Shown: positions 19,594 through 29,987 of the stretch, piece after piece | Numbering within the stretch: the first letter of the stretch is position 1 | Layout of the letters: each line of letters begins with the position of its first letter | NCBI RefSeq assembly: GCF_945859825.1 | Contig: NZ_CAMAPC010000011.1 | Location: 103,718 to 167,717, forward strand | Source of the DNA: Pseudoalteromonas holothuriae | Lineage (GTDB): Bacteria; Pseudomonadota; Gammaproteobacteria; Enterobacterales; Alteromonadaceae | Length of the DNA: 64,000 nt | Direction of reading: 5' to 3' | Position numbers and translations under genes: made by a program | The notes under the pieces: generated by a model | What the model was told of the DNA's origin: nothing | Databases searched by the model: none | The model's input: the letters and a program-made list of their open reading frames with translations, nothing else

Positions 19594-20480
19594 AAAACTG
19601 GGGCCTTGCGTTTGTAATATTGAGCTTATGTATATTTGTTTTTTACGGACAATATTATCAAGGTAAAAACAAACAGGAACAGGCGCTAGCACAAAGTAAT
19701 GCTGAACCTTATTCAAATGTACTGTACGAACATGAGACCCCAAAAATTAGCGAAATTAAAGTTAAACCTTGGCTCACAATTGAGCGTTGTAGCCCAGTTG
19801 TTTTAGATGATAAACTTGTTATAGATGATTGGTTATTGGCTTTACAAAACCAAGATAAGCAAAGCCATTGGCATGAGTATTTAGCACAACTTGATACCTG
19901 TTTACATCATTATGTTCAAAGTTATATGGACTATAAACGCGCACTGCAAGAAGTAGATGATAACCTAAATATATTTGAACGAAATACGCTATTAAAAGCA
20001 TTACAGCTAGAATACTTTTCGCCACAAACGATTGCTCTTTGGTTTGAAGAAGAAAATCAATGGAACGAACAAGCATTACAGCGCTGGCGTATTTTAGCGG
20101 ATAGACGTTTAAGTGAGCAGCAGCAACAACAGCTTATTGAACAACATATTAGTCAATTACCTGAGCAAGAAAGGCAGCTCATCCAGTCAAGCTCACGATT
20201 GCATCAACTTGCTGAGAATTGGCAACAACAAGATTTTAATCAACTCAGTTCACAGTATGGCGAAGCAGCTGCGCAAAGGATTATTGAATTACAAAAGAAA
20301 ACAAGGCAATGGCAAAGTAAACTAACCAAATTTAAAAAATTACGAGCTAAAATAGCAGCTAAAGCGCTTACATCAGCACACAAAGTCAGTGCTATTGAGA
20401 AATTAAAGCAGAGTCTTTTTGACGTCAATGAGCAAAAACGTTTGTCGATTGCACTAACCGAACTTGAAAATAGTCATTAA
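19590..20480 (+). CDS. lifO: Lipase-specific foldase (Lif/LipB)
   Basis: 296-aa steric chaperone, anchored in the inner membrane by TM residues 5-20, which folds the lipase in the periplasm before type II secretion. The long Gln-rich helical C-terminal part is typical of Lif proteins. The signature RxxFDY(F/C)LSA is degenerate here: the matching place reads LVIDDWLLAL. Identification therefore rests on position (ATGA overlap with the lipase), topology and helical pattern. The divergence may reflect co-adaptation with this lipase. Confidence 0.82.
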   Translation: MKNWGLAFVILSLCIFVFYGQYYQGKNKQEQALAQSNAEPYSNVLYEHETPKISEIKVKPWLTIERCSPVVLDDKLVIDDWLLALQNQDKQSHWHEYLAQLDTCLHHYVQSYMDYKRALQEVDDNLNIFERNTLLKALQLEYFSPQTIALWFEEENQWNEQALQRWRILADRRLSEQQQQQLIEQHISQLPEQERQLIQSSSRLHQLAENWQQQDFNQLSSQYGEAAAQRIIELQKKTRQWQSKLTKFKKLRAKIAAKALTSAHKVSAIEKLKQSLFDVNEQKRLSIALTELENSH

Positions 20481-20537
20481 TTATAAAATAAACGTTAAAC
20501 CCAGCGCTAAACAAAACTTGTGGTTATATTATGGTCA

Positions 20538-20765
20538 CTAATTAGACTTGTTTATTGCTCGATATTGAAAAACTTCTTCTAATGGTAATCCAAACACAGA
20601 TGCTATTTTAAAAGCAACTTCTAAGGAGGGGGAGTATTTATTTGCTTCAATAGCCATAACGGTTTGCCGAGTAACACCAATGGCTTCGGCTAACTGCTTT
20701 TGAGTCATTTCATTTTGTAAAAACCGTAATGTGCGAATAGAGTTGGTTATTGCATATTCACTCAT
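20538..20765 (-). CDS. Small XRE-family HTH regulator
   Basis: 75 aa, almost entirely a helix-turn-helix: TQKQLAEAIGVTRQTVMAIEANKYSPSLEVAFKIASVF, followed by the PLEEVFQY tail typical of the YgzD/YozG group. It overlaps the upstream membrane-protein gene by 8 nt. Such small regulators paired with a small membrane protein are widespread; probably autoregulatory. Inducer unknown. Confidence 0.88.
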   Translation of the reverse strand: MSEYAITNSIRTLRFLQNEMTQKQLAEAIGVTRQTVMAIEANKYSPSLEVAFKIASVFGLPLEEVFQYRAINKSN

Positions 20766-21258
20766 AGATATTACCTGTTCTGCCTTTATATAGTTGTGCT
20801 GCGTAATATGTTATTTCTCCAATTAAAAATGAGGCGACTAAGACATGCATTGGTAGATAAGGTATGTTGTACTCAATAGCAGGGCCCCATCCGTTCGCTT
20901 CAATTTGATACTGGAAAATCGCAATGCAAATACCTGTTTGTAATATATACGCTTTGTATTTGTAACCAATTAAGTTAATTTGCTTTTCTCGCACATCAAG
21001 CGGTTGTTTTAGCTCATCATCACTAATAAATGCCAGTAGTAAGTAGCTCAATATCATAAGCACCACCGAATAGGTTAGCACCTCTAGTAATAGCGCAGAT
21101 AGCCAAGAGACTGAGGCTAGTTGCTCTGCAGTTGCATTCGTTAAGCTTTGAACATAAATAAATGAAATGTATACACTTACTAATAAGTCAATACTGAGCG
21201 TAAGTTCCCTAAAACTTATGCTTTGTAATAGTTCTTTAAACTGCTGTGAGCGAGTCAT
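20758..21258 (-). CDS. Four-TM membrane protein paired with XRE regulator (DUF2178-like arrangement)
   Basis: 166 aa with four hydrophobic segments (residues about 20-38, 52-76, 104-118 and 132-152) and a charged loop, DVREKQINLIGYKYKAYI. That loop resembles the DERE-type loop of DUF2178-like proteins that travel with small XRE regulators. It lies first in a two-gene unit with the regulator. Function unknown. Confidence 0.6.
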   Translation of the reverse strand: MTRSQQFKELLQSISFRELTLSIDLLVSVYISFIYVQSLTNATAEQLASVSWLSALLLEVLTYSVVLMILSYLLLAFISDDELKQPLDVREKQINLIGYKYKAYILQTGICIAIFQYQIEANGWGPAIEYNIPYLPMHVLVASFLIGEITYYAAQLYKGRTGNIYE

Positions 21259-21368
21259 TTATAATTAACCTCAGGTAAAGTATTTTTGACACCACAAAGC
21301 CTAAGGTGTTTATTTGTTCATGTCAAAAATTTTTTACCAAAAGTTGGTTATATTTGACGCATAGAAGG

Positions 21369-22145
21369 TTATTTTGTCTTATTGAGCATATCTTGTAACG
21401 ACTCAATAATTTTTATAGTTGCGTGAGTGTTTAATATTTTCTCTTTTATTTGTAGCCATTTACGTTTCCAAAAATTCTTTTTGACTTTAGTGGCTCCTGA
21501 TGCAGCGCTAATGTCGCTGTCAAATTCAAGATCTTGCTCAATATAATAAGGCATTAAAGAATAGACAGGCACTTTGGTTTCCCATACGTGTTGTAAGTCG
21601 GTATCGACAGGGCGGGCAAACTGCTCTGTTGCAGCTAGTAAAGCTTTTGCGCCTTCATAACTAATCGCTTGGGCACAACATCCTGTCATCGCTTTTTTAT
21701 GTACAACAAGACTAAACGTGTCGTTCAGGTGATGTGAAAACGCGATAGGGCGAGTACGATTTTCATAGGCGGCAAGTTTAAGTACTCGCCAGTCTATTTT
21801 TAAGCTTTCGATTGTTGCAAACACGTCATGTAAATTACCGACCAACCTAAAATCGTCTTCCATCACGATGGCGTAAGGGTGCTTGTTATCAACAATGGCT
21901 TGCCATGCTTTACGATGGCTCATATAGCAGCCAATCTCACCTTTACTTAATTGACGATAAAAGCGCTTTTTATTTAATAGTGGCTGATAATTTTTTATTA
22001 ATTCTATGTCGCTTAAGGTCTTACCATATACACCAGACACTCTATTAAAATTAATTGTTTGTTCGTTTAATCGTATGCTGCTTTTTTCTAATCGCTCAGT
22101 GCTCTGATCTAGGTTGATTAAAAATATTGGAGGTTGTGTGTTCAT
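21369..22145 (-). CDS. Glycosyltransferase family 25 (LPS/glycan biosynthesis)
   Basis: 258 aa. IFLINLDQSTERLEKSSIRL is the GT25 N-terminal signature, with KGEIGCYMSHRKAW and the acidic metal/donor motif VMEDDFRL further on. GT25 enzymes add galactose or similar sugars to lipooligosaccharide. C-terminal 35 residues are basic, fitting membrane association. It stands alone beyond the end of the his operon; no other glycan genes are nearby, so the acceptor is unknown. Confidence 0.88.
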   Translation of the reverse strand: MNTQPPIFLINLDQSTERLEKSSIRLNEQTINFNRVSGVYGKTLSDIELIKNYQPLLNKKRFYRQLSKGEIGCYMSHRKAWQAIVDNKHPYAIVMEDDFRLVGNLHDVFATIESLKIDWRVLKLAAYENRTRPIAFSHHLNDTFSLVVHKKAMTGCCAQAISYEGAKALLAATEQFARPVDTDLQHVWETKVPVYSLMPYYIEQDLEFDSDISAASGATKVKKNFWKRKWLQIKEKILNTHATIKIIESLQDMLNKTK

Positions 22146-22229
22146 TATCTGCAGCTCTTTGATAGCGGTTATTTAGCGCGTGTTATAGCAAGCATAAAAC
22201 AGTGAATTATAAATAGAGTCGTATTCAAC

Positions 22230-22280
22230 GTTTTACCAAAGCACGCTTACAATTAAGTGCTAAGGATACCATGGTAAAAC
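22230..22280. repeat. Nested inverted repeats after hisIE
   Basis: gttttacca (22230-22238) pairs perfectly with tggtaaaac (22272-22280), and inside it agcac (22240-22244) pairs with gtgct (22257-22261). It sits just beyond the last his gene, so it could be an imperfect terminator or mRNA 3' stabiliser. No T run is seen on the his-coding strand. Confidence 0.45.
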
Positions 22281-22293
22281 GCAATGACTAGCT

Positions 22294-22911
22294 CTAGGAT
22301 TTTTTATGGCGATTTTCTAGACAATTAACCACATCACTTAGGTTACTGTCCGAGCGTTGTAATAAAACGAGTAGGTGATACAGTAAATCAGCGGACTCAT
22401 TGATAAGCTCATTTTTATCTTGTTTCATGGCAGCCAGTGCAACTTCCACACCTTCTTCCCCTACTTTTTGACAGCTTCGGCTAATATCTTTTGAGAATAA
22501 TGATGCCGTATAACTGGTACTTGGGTCATCACTTTTGCGCGAAACTATCACTTGCTCTAATTGTGCTAAAAAGCCAGTGGTAGGCTTAGCTTCACCAAAG
22601 CAACTTTGTGTGCCTAAGTGGCATGTTGGGCCAGCAGGTAATGCTAACACTAAGATTGAGTCATTATCACAGTCAGTATGTGCGCTTATTAGCTTTAATA
22701 CGTTGTTAGACTCTTCACCTTTGGTCCAGAGCCGCCCTTTTGAGCGCGAATAAAAGGTCACCAGTTGCTTTTCAAATGTGGCAGCAATGGCTGCACTATT
22801 CATAAAGCCTTGCATTAGTATTTGTCCTGTTGCCGCATCTTGTACAATCGCTGGCATTAATGGACTCTTTTCAAAATCAAGTATTGTTAAGTTATCTGGG
22901 GTTAGTTGCAT
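22294..22911 (-). CDS. hisI: HisIE, bifunctional PR-AMP cyclohydrolase / PR-ATP pyrophosphatase
   Basis: 205 aa. The N-terminal HisI domain carries the zinc cysteines in HTDCDNDS and CHLGTQSCF. The C-terminal HisE domain has [13 protein letters not shown] and [14 protein letters not shown], the metal-binding pyrophosphatase helices. It catalyses steps 2 and 3 of histidine synthesis. The fused form is standard in gammaproteobacteria. Overlaps hisF by 10 nt; last gene of the operon. Confidence 0.97.
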   Translation of the reverse strand: MQLTPDNLTILDFEKSPLMPAIVQDAATGQILMQGFMNSAAIAATFEKQLVTFYSRSKGRLWTKGEESNNVLKLISAHTDCDNDSILVLALPAGPTCHLGTQSCFGEAKPTTGFLAQLEQVIVSRKSDDPSTSYTASLFSKDISRSCQKVGEEGVEVALAAMKQDKNELINESADLLYHLLVLLQRSDSNLSDVVNCLENRHKKS

Positions 22912-23681
22912 AATCGCACCGCCACTTGTTTATCGTTTAAATAGGTTTTTAATTGGCTAATATCAATGATGTTCTTATGAAATACGCTGGCAGCAAGTGC
23001 ACCGTCTACTTGGCTTTGCGTAAAAACATCAGCAAAGTCTTGCATTGTGCCAGCGCCGCCTGAGGCAATTAATGGAATATCGCACATTCGTCTTATCAGG
23101 CTTAACTGAGCATTATCATATCCCTTGCGTACACCGTCTTGATTCATGCAGTTAAGCACTATTTCACCTGCGCCGAGTGCTTGCACCATCTCTACCCATT
23201 GCTGCGTTTTATAGCGCGTACGGCTTGAAGCATTAGGATCTCCTGTTAATTGATAAACTAAATAGTCGCCAGTCGTTTCATCATAAAAGCTGTCAATCCC
23301 AACCACCACACATTGCTTACCAAACTCATCATGCAACTCTTTTATCAATTGTGGTCTTGCAATTGCTGGGCTATTGATACTAATTTTGTCTGCGCCTTGT
23401 TCTAGCACCTTTGCTGCATCAGCCACCGATTTAATGCCGCCAGCAACACAAAATGGTATATCTATGTGTTTGGCTATATCGCTCACCCAGCTCACATCTA
23501 GTAAACGCTTTTCAACGCTGGCGCTTATTTCATAAAAGACTAACTCATCAGCCCCAGCCTCACTGTAAAGTTGTGCAAGCTCTAAAATATCGCCGACAAC
23601 TTCATGGCCTTTAAATTTTACGCCCTTGACGACCTGACCATTTTTCACATCTAAACAGGGAATTATGCGTTTTGATAGCAT
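22902..23681 (-). CDS. hisF: HisF, imidazole glycerol phosphate synthase cyclase subunit
   Basis: 259-aa TIM barrel that works with HisH to form imidazole glycerol phosphate and [25 protein letters not shown] holds the catalytic Asp; a second catalytic Asp is expected in [16 protein letters not shown] is the phosphate-binding loop. Overlaps hisA by 19 nt. Confidence 0.98.
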   Translation of the reverse strand: MLSKRIIPCLDVKNGQVVKGVKFKGHEVVGDILELAQLYSEAGADELVFYEISASVEKRLLDVSWVSDIAKHIDIPFCVAGGIKSVADAAKVLEQGADKISINSPAIARPQLIKELHDEFGKQCVVVGIDSFYDETTGDYLVYQLTGDPNASSRTRYKTQQWVEMVQALGAGEIVLNCMNQDGVRKGYDNAQLSLIRRMCDIPLIASGGAGTMQDFADVFTQSQVDGALAASVFHKNIIDISQLKTYLNDKQVAVRLCN

Positions 23682-24397
23682 GTAAGTGCCTCCTCGGTGG
23701 TAAATGCACCATCAAGTAACGATTTACCTAGAATAATACCGCCTACACCAATGTCGCTGAGCTTCTTTATATCTTTCAACGAACTCACACCACCTGATGC
23801 TTGCACTTTAATATTGGTATTATGTACAATCAGTTGTGTGTAAAGCTCAAATGATGGTCCTGTCATAGTACCGTCTTTACTGATGTCCGTGCATAAAAAA
23901 TCAAGCACGCCAAGCTGATAATAATAATCAATGAGTTCAAATAAGTTATCTTCACCATCAGCGAGCCAGCCATGAGTCGCTGGAGCCCAGCCTGTGGCGG
24001 TTTTGTTAACATCAAGGGCAATTACAAAACGTTCTGCGCCAAATTCTTGTATCCACTTTGCTACCTCTTGGCGTTTATCAACCGCCATTGAGCCAATAAC
24101 CACTTGGTTTGCCCCAGCTTCTAGCCATTGTTTAACATCATCAAAACGACGAATACCGCCGCCTACTTGATAGGGTACATTGAGTGCTTTCGTGGCTTGT
24201 TGAATTTGCTGCCACTGCTTTTTTTGTGGATCGCGCGCGCCTTCTAAATCTACTAAATGTAATTTTTGTGCGCCGCTGTTTTGATATTGCTGTAATCGAG
24301 CAGCAAGCTCAAATGGGTAAAATTGTGCGGTATCATATTTACCCTGATATAGGCGCACAATTTGATTTTGTAATACGTCTAACGCTGGAATAATCAT
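23663..24397 (-). CDS. hisA: HisA, ProFAR isomerase
   Basis: 244-aa TIM barrel carrying out step 4 of histidine synthesis (Amadori isomerisation). [19 protein letters not shown] carries the catalytic Asp8-equivalent. The second catalytic Asp is in [14 protein letters not shown], and the phosphate loops are GGGIR and SGGVSS. Paralogous to HisF, as usual. Ten nt downstream of hisH. Confidence 0.97.
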   Translation of the reverse strand: MIIPALDVLQNQIVRLYQGKYDTAQFYPFELAARLQQYQNSGAQKLHLVDLEGARDPQKKQWQQIQQATKALNVPYQVGGGIRRFDDVKQWLEAGANQVVIGSMAVDKRQEVAKWIQEFGAERFVIALDVNKTATGWAPATHGWLADGEDNLFELIDYYYQLGVLDFLCTDISKDGTMTGPSFELYTQLIVHNTNIKVQASGGVSSLKDIKKLSDIGVGGIILGKSLLDGAFTTEEALTCYQNA

Positions 24398-24406
24398 GTT
24401 TTTCCT

Positions 24407-25000
24407 TTAGGGCAATTGCCAATCAATAAAGTTTTGTAAAAGCTGTGCACCTACTTTGGCGCTGCGCTCAGGGTGAAATTGCATACCTGCATAATTATCG
24501 TTAGCAACAATAGCGGAAAACGCACTACCATATTCACATTGCGCCAATGAAGAATCATTGGGTGTGTGTGCAAAACTATGTACAAAATAAACTTGCTGGT
24601 GTTGATCAATTCTTTTGGTTAATGGGTGTGCTTTAATATTGTTTAGGTTATTCCAGCCCATATGAGGCGAGGTCAGCTCGCCAACCTCTAATAGCTGAAC
24701 ATTACCTGGGATCATACCTAAGCATGTAACATCACCTTCGTTGGTGTGTTCACACAAAAGTTGCATGCCCAAACAAATTCCCATTAGAGGTTTATCATAT
24801 TCTGCAATTGCTTGCGGCCAACCACCTTGCTTTAAACGTTCCATGGCAACTTTTGCATGACCAACCCCCGGCAGTATTGCACGTTCAAAGTGTTGCAATT
24901 GAGCAGGGTCGGTTATCACTTCTGGTGTAACACCTAAACGCTCAAATGCAAATCGTACCGAATTAATGTTGGCACAGCCTGTGTTAATAATAGCTATCAT
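24407..25000 (-). CDS. hisH: HisH, glutamine amidotransferase subunit of IGP synthase
   Basis: 197 aa class I amidotransferase that channels ammonia to HisF. The nucleophile Cys is in [12 protein letters not shown]; the His-Glu pair is in QFHPERS. The ATG chosen overlaps the hisB stop as ATGA; a GTG two codons earlier is possible but gives a less typical N-terminus than [11 protein letters not shown]. Confidence 0.97.
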   Translation of the reverse strand: MIAIINTGCANINSVRFAFERLGVTPEVITDPAQLQHFERAILPGVGHAKVAMERLKQGGWPQAIAEYDKPLMGICLGMQLLCEHTNEGDVTCLGMIPGNVQLLEVGELTSPHMGWNNLNNIKAHPLTKRIDQHQQVYFVHSFAHTPNDSSLAQCEYGSAFSAIVANDNYAGMQFHPERSAKVGAQLLQNFIDWQLP

Positions 25001-26058
25001 AAACACCCCTTGGAACTGGCAGTTTGTTGCTGTAAATCTTGACTAATGGCCATTCGTAAAGCACGCGAAAATGCTTTAAATAAACCTTCAACTTGGTGGT
25101 GACAATTGCCATCTGAAACCGACAAAATAAGACTCACTTGGGCGTTATCTGCAAGCGACTGAAAAAAGTGTTCTACCATTTGTACATCTAAATCACCGAC
25201 TTTTTCACGGCTAAAATTTGCATTAAGTACAAACGATGCACGACCCGACAAATCGAGTTGGCATTCGGCTTTACATTCATCCATTGGCAATGCAAAACCA
25301 TAACGCGCTATTTGCGATTTCGTACCAAGGGCTGTTTTTAAAACTTGGCCCAATGCAATGCCTACATCTTCTACTAAGTGGTGCTCATCAATGTGCAAGT
25401 CGCCGCTCGCTTGCACGGTCAATCCAATATTGGCATGTGTTCTTATTTGGTCCAGCATATGGTCAAAGAAGCCTAAGCCAGTACTTATTTCACCATTGGC
25501 GCTTTGATCTAAATTAGCGGCTACTGTTATTTGAGTTTCTTTAGTATTGCGGGCCACGCTTGCTTGGCGGTTTTGTGTTGTTAGCTTAGTGACAATCTCA
25601 GGCCAGTTATTTGCGTACAATATGCCTTCAACGCATAAATTTTGTGCAAGTCCTATATCGGTTTGACGGTCTCCAATAACATAAGAGCGTGCTAAGTCTA
25701 CTTTTCCTGAACGCATCAACTTAGTAAGTAAGCCCGTTTTAGGCTTTCTGCATTGGCAATTATCTTCATCAAAGTGTGGGCAAATTAAAACGTCCTCAAA
25801 TACAATGCCTTGGCTTACAAATATGTCCATCATTCTATCTTGTGCAATATCAAAGTCAGCGGTAGGAAAACTATCAGTTCCTAGCCCATCTTGATTAGAT
25901 ACCATGACCAGCTTGTAGCCTACAGTTTGTAATTGCAGTAGTGCAGGGATAACGTTTGGTAATAATACCAACTTTTCAAGGCTATCAACTTGTTTGTCGG
26001 TGATAGGCTCGTCAATTAAAGTGCCGTCACGGTCTATAAATAAATAGGGGTTGCTCAT
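24997..26058 (-). CDS. hisB: HisB, bifunctional histidinol-phosphatase / IGP dehydratase
   Basis: 353 aa. N-terminal HAD phosphatase ([12 protein letters not shown], then the zinc cysteines/His in [14 protein letters not shown]). The C-terminal IGP dehydratase contains the metal-binding HHLVEDVGI and [10 protein letters not shown]. The fused form is the enterobacterial/gammaproteobacterial type, covering steps 6 and 8. The start MSNPYLF is chosen for its SD (GGAGCAAC). Confidence 0.97.
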   Translation of the reverse strand: MSNPYLFIDRDGTLIDEPITDKQVDSLEKLVLLPNVIPALLQLQTVGYKLVMVSNQDGLGTDSFPTADFDIAQDRMMDIFVSQGIVFEDVLICPHFDEDNCQCRKPKTGLLTKLMRSGKVDLARSYVIGDRQTDIGLAQNLCVEGILYANNWPEIVTKLTTQNRQASVARNTKETQITVAANLDQSANGEISTGLGFFDHMLDQIRTHANIGLTVQASGDLHIDEHHLVEDVGIALGQVLKTALGTKSQIARYGFALPMDECKAECQLDLSGRASFVLNANFSREKVGDLDVQMVEHFFQSLADNAQVSLILSVSDGNCHHQVEGLFKAFSRALRMAISQDLQQQTASSKGCL

Positions 26059-26068
26059 AGTTGCTCCT

Positions 26069-27142
26069 TTACTGCTCTGTGCCAAGCATTTCAAGCCAAA
26101 GCTTTACTTGTTCTAATTCTTGCTCATTACCAATGGAAATTCGTAGCCAATTATCTTGCTCATACAAAGTAAACGGACGCATGATAAGACCGCTTTGCAT
26201 CGCATTATCAATGTCTTCCTTTTGTTTAAATTGCACGGTAACAAAGTTACCTTCACCATTTAAAACGGTATTAACTGCTGAACACGATTTTAACCATTGA
26301 ACTAATGCCGCTTTGGCTCGGTTTAAAATGGTGACTTGTCTGCGCATTTGGGTAATGGCATCACTTTGTAGTGCTTGCTCGGCTATTTGCGCAACTACCC
26401 GAGAAACAGGGTAGGGGGCAATGACTTTGCGAACAGGTTTGAGTAGCTCGGTATTGGCGAGCATAAAGCCAGTTCGTAAGCCGGCTAATGCAAATGCTTT
26501 TGACAAAGTGCGTAGTACCACGATGTTGTTAAAGTCTTGCAATAGTGAAGCGGCTGACTTTTCGGGGCAAAATTCTATATATGCCTCATCAACTACCACA
26601 ATGGCTTTATCTGCCAAAGCGATTGCTATTGCAGAAATTTTATCAAGCTCTGTTAGGCTACCTGTGGGGTTGTTTGGATTACATATAAACACTAATTTAC
26701 TGTCGCCAATTGCGCTGGTTATTTGCTCAGCAGTGCCTTCTAGTAACAATTTTTGTGTAAGTGCATTAATTGCGATGTTATGTGTATCAGCCGTGACTTT
26801 GTACATGCCATAGGTTGGTAAAAACAACGCAATGCTATCTTTGCTATTTTCACAATAAGTGCGTACCAGCAGCTCTATGCCTTCGTCGGCACCACGGGTC
26901 ATAAGTACTTGCTCGGTATTTAATCCCGCATATTTTGCATACGCATTAATCACATTATTTGGCTGTGGATCGGGGTAACGGTTTAGGTCTGATAGGCTCA
27001 ACTCAAAGGTTTTGGTATAGGGGCTTTCGTTTGCATTTAACCAGGTTGTACCCGTTAGCTTTTGACTTTTAGCCGAGCTATATGCTGCTAATGCACTGAT
27101 ATTGTTAGGCAGTAAGTTCTGTGGGAATTCAGACTTAGTCAT
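26069..27142 (-). CDS. hisC: HisC, histidinol-phosphate aminotransferase
   Basis: 357-aa PLP-dependent aminotransferase (step 7). The PLP lysine is in [17 protein letters not shown], with the conserved NPNNPTG and VVDEAYIEF motifs upstream. Overlaps hisD by 8 nt. Confidence 0.97.
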   Translation of the reverse strand: MTKSEFPQNLLPNNISALAAYSSAKSQKLTGTTWLNANESPYTKTFELSLSDLNRYPDPQPNNVINAYAKYAGLNTEQVLMTRGADEGIELLVRTYCENSKDSIALFLPTYGMYKVTADTHNIAINALTQKLLLEGTAEQITSAIGDSKLVFICNPNNPTGSLTELDKISAIAIALADKAIVVVDEAYIEFCPEKSAASLLQDFNNIVVLRTLSKAFALAGLRTGFMLANTELLKPVRKVIAPYPVSRVVAQIAEQALQSDAITQMRRQVTILNRAKAALVQWLKSCSAVNTVLNGEGNFVTVQFKQKEDIDNAMQSGLIMRPFTLYEQDNWLRISIGNEQELEQVKLWLEMLGTEQ

Positions 27143-28433
27143 TTTTCATCGCCTCTAAACGTACACTTACTGCATTAGCGTGAGCATCTAGTCCTTCAGC
27201 TTGTGCCAAAGGTAATATTGCTGAGCTCAAGCTTTTAAGCCCTTGAGGGGTAATACTTTGCACTGTATAAGTCCTAAAAAAATCTAATAAATTTAAACTT
27301 GAATATACTTTTGAGTAGCCATAAGTTGGCAGTACATGGTTTGTACCTGACGCATAATCTCCCGCAGACTCTGGCGTGTAGTCGCCAACAAATACAGAGC
27401 CTGCATTTTGTACCATTGGCAAATATGGTGTTGCGTCAGCAATTTGCAAAATCAAGTGCTCTGGCCCATATTGCGCTGAAATTTCAAAAGCTTGCTGTAG
27501 CGAGTCTACTTGAATTAAAGCGCTATTTTCCATGGCCCTTTGAGCTATCTCAGTTCTAGAAAGTGCCTTGAGCTGCTTATTTAACGCCTGCTGGGTTTGC
27601 GTTATTATCTGTGCACTGTTAGATAACAAAATAACTTGCGAGTCTGCGCCATGCTCAGCTTGAGAGAGTAAATCTGCAGCAATAAACTCAGGGTTAGCAC
27701 GTTCATCTGCAATTATAAGTACTTCGGATGGGCCTGCAGGCATATCAATTGCAAACCCAGTTTGTGTTTGGCTCAATAGCTGTTTAGCCATCGTTACATA
27801 ACTATTGCCTGGACCAAATATCTTGTTCACCTTGGGCACACTGGGTGTACCGATTGCCATGGCCGCAATTGCACCCGCGCCACCACTTTCAATGATTGTA
27901 GTTATACCGCACAGTTTTGCTGCGTACAAAATGGCAGGTGAAATAAGGCTATCGCCATTAACAGGTGTTGCTAAAACCACTGTTCTAGCACCACTTAATT
28001 GCGCACACACACCTTGCATTAGTACTGAAGAAGGCAAAGGCGCACTACCGCCAGGAACGTAAAGACCAATAGCATCAATAGCTTGATATTTAAGTTCGCA
28101 TTCAACTCCCGGTGCAGTGGCAATCTTCATATCTTGTGGCAATTGCGCTTGGTGAAACGTTTTTATATTGCTATACGCTTGCTCAATAGCTGATTTTAAT
28201 TCAGGCGTTAATTGCTCTGCACTGTCATTGATTTCCTGTAGTGGTACCACTAAACGCGGGTTGCTTCGTTTATCAAACAGCTCTGCATACTTTAGTAATG
28301 CTTGATCACCTTGCGCTTTTACTTCTTCGATAATTTGTAACACGCTAGTTTCTACTGCTTTGCTGGCTATAACAGCAGGGCGAGTTAGCAAAGCCTGCTG
28401 AGTTTGCTCAGTTTCCTCATTCCACCTGATCAC
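27135..28433 (-). CDS. hisD: HisD, histidinol dehydrogenase
   Basis: 432-aa zinc enzyme that oxidises histidinol to histidine in two NAD-dependent steps. GLYVPGGSAPLPSSVLM and the GPGNSYVTMAK stretch are characteristic. EHGADSQVIL and GPEHLILQ hold zinc and catalytic His/Glu residues. Five nt downstream of hisG. Confidence 0.98.
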   Translation of the reverse strand: MIRWNEETEQTQQALLTRPAVIASKAVETSVLQIIEEVKAQGDQALLKYAELFDKRSNPRLVVPLQEINDSAEQLTPELKSAIEQAYSNIKTFHQAQLPQDMKIATAPGVECELKYQAIDAIGLYVPGGSAPLPSSVLMQGVCAQLSGARTVVLATPVNGDSLISPAILYAAKLCGITTIIESGGAGAIAAMAIGTPSVPKVNKIFGPGNSYVTMAKQLLSQTQTGFAIDMPAGPSEVLIIADERANPEFIAADLLSQAEHGADSQVILLSNSAQIITQTQQALNKQLKALSRTEIAQRAMENSALIQVDSLQQAFEISAQYGPEHLILQIADATPYLPMVQNAGSVFVGDYTPESAGDYASGTNHVLPTYGYSKVYSSLNLLDFFRTYTVQSITPQGLKSLSSAILPLAQAEGLDAHANAVSVRLEAMKND

Positions 28434-28438
28434 CTTAG

Positions 28439-29335
28439 TTACTCCATCATTTTTTCAATTGGCATAACCAAAATCGAGTTAGCACCGAGTGCCTTTAACT
28501 CTTCCATAGTTTCCCAAAATAATGTTTCAGTACTAACCATATGTAGTGCTACATAATCATCACTGCCAGCAAGCGCGAGTAATGTAGGTTGTCCAGTGCC
28601 TGGCAGTAATTCGCAGATGGCATCGAGTTTGTTTTTTGGCGCGTGCAGCATAATGTATTTGCTTTCTTTGGCTTGTTTAACACCTTTTAGACGTGGCATG
28701 AGCTTTTCGATTAATGCTAATTTAGTGGTGTCAGTTAAATTTGCGTTTTGAATTAAACAGGCTTTTGATTCTAAAATGGTGTCGCCTTGCATTAAACCAT
28801 TAGCCTCAAGTGTTGCACCGGTTGATACTAAATCACATATCGCGTCAGCTAAGCCTGCGCGAGGTGCAACCTCTACTGAACCAGTCAGCATTACGGTGCT
28901 TGCATTAATGTTTTCTCGCTGAAGGTATTGCTTAAGGATTTCAGGGTAGGTAGTGGCAATACGTTTGCCTTCAAACCAAGATTTATCTTGTGGGCCTAGT
29001 TCTTGAGGCCATGCTAGTGCTAAACGGCAATAGCCAAAATCGAGCTTAGATAATTTAATTACTTCAGCGTTTTGTGTGCTGCCTACACGCTCTGCTTGAG
29101 ATTCGACGAGTACATTTTCACCTACTATACCAAGGTCACATACTCCATCCATTACTAGGCCAGGAATATCATCATCTCGAACGCGTAACACATCGATTGG
29201 CATGTTGGTAGAGTGCGCGATTAAACGCTGCTCACGAAGGTTAAGCTTTACGCCCAGTTGTTTAAGCAAGTCTTGGCAGTCTTTTGATAAACGGCCTGAC
29301 TTTTGTATTGCGATTCGTAATCTATTGTTGTTCAT
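28439..29335 (-). CDS. hisG: HisG, ATP phosphoribosyltransferase (long form)
   Basis: 298 aa, the long hexameric form with a C-terminal ACT-like regulatory domain, so no HisZ is needed. It catalyses the first committed step and is feedback-inhibited by histidine. [15 protein letters not shown] starts the protein. The PRPP loop is [14 protein letters not shown]. First structural gene of hisGDCBHAFI, downstream of the leader and attenuator. Confidence 0.98.
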   Translation of the reverse strand: MNNNRLRIAIQKSGRLSKDCQDLLKQLGVKLNLREQRLIAHSTNMPIDVLRVRDDDIPGLVMDGVCDLGIVGENVLVESQAERVGSTQNAEVIKLSKLDFGYCRLALAWPQELGPQDKSWFEGKRIATTYPEILKQYLQRENINASTVMLTGSVEVAPRAGLADAICDLVSTGATLEANGLMQGDTILESKACLIQNANLTDTTKLALIEKLMPRLKGVKQAKESKYIMLHAPKNKLDAICELLPGTGQPTLLALAGSDDYVALHMVSTETLFWETMEELKALGANSILVMPIEKMME

Positions 29336-29360
29336 AATTTACTTTCCTAATGTTTAAAAC

Positions 29361-29387
29361 AAAAAACCCCGAGGCGGAACCTCGGGG
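29361..29387 (-). terminator. his operon attenuator terminator
   Basis: ccccgagg (29367-29374) pairs with cctcgggg (29380-29387) around cggaa. Read on the minus strand the stem is followed by six U. It lies between the leader peptide and hisG, where the attenuator must be. Confidence 0.93.
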
Positions 29388-29464
29388 CGAAAATAAATTA
29401 TATTTTGAGCTGCTCGCCGGAGGTTCCTTTTAGGGAATAACCTACCAGCGAAATACCTGACAGG

Positions 29465-29515
29465 TTATCCCGTTGAATGATGGTGATGATGTACAGCTGT
29501 CAAAATATTGAACAT
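29465..29515 (-). CDS. hisL: His operon leader peptide
   Basis: 16-codon ORF, MFNILTAVHHHHHSTG, with five consecutive His codons directly before the attenuator region. When charged His-tRNA is scarce, ribosomes would stall here and prevent formation of the terminator hairpin. It starts with ATG and lies about 130 nt upstream of hisG. The region between (29388-29464) can form the alternative structures. Confidence 0.93.
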   Translation of the reverse strand: MFNILTAVHHHHHSTG

Positions 29516-29665
29516 GGTTTACTCTTTAAAATCAGTTACACTGTGTTTGTATATCTAGAAAAACACAAAATGATAGTTGCTTGCAAGCACTTTTTATTGA
29601 TTTCTAAAGTATATCTTATAACAGTCGATAATATAGGTAGATTTTAGAGTGCGAGGTTACTTGTT

Positions 29666-29905
29666 ATGGATGCATTAAAACCCTTTTTAACCAATATTGT
29701 TCGCTTAGAAGTTGAGCATAAGCCAATGTTTTATATTGCTGGTGTTAAAGATGGTGCTGTGTCAAAAGTGAAGTTACGCCGTGCAGCGCTTGATCAACAG
29801 CGCAAAAAGCTGCAAGAGCAAGAAATGGCCGAGCAGCAAAAAAATACTAAAAGAAAAGAGTCTGAAGAAGAAGATGACGAAACCCACTTGGATACTTGGG
29901 CCTGA
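29666..29905 (+). CDS. Small conserved-looking protein of unknown function upstream of yoaA
   Basis: 79 aa. The N-terminal half (LTNIVRLEVEHKPMFYIAGVKDGAVSKVKLRR) looks globular; the second half is a charged, Gln/Glu/Lys-rich helix ending in an acidic tail (ESEEEDDETHLDTWA). No family is recognised. It has its own ATG and lies 82 nt before the helicase gene on the same strand. Its composition fits a real, soluble small protein rather than a chance ORF. Confidence 0.6.
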   Translation: MDALKPFLTNIVRLEVEHKPMFYIAGVKDGAVSKVKLRRAALDQQRKKLQEQEMAEQQKNTKRKESEEEDDETHLDTWA

Positions 29906-29987
29906 TGGTATGCAAACTGTGATGCTCGCTTGCTCTGGCGTGTTTTAATTATTACAATCAGGGCAAATCTCTTAACTAAGCTACATC

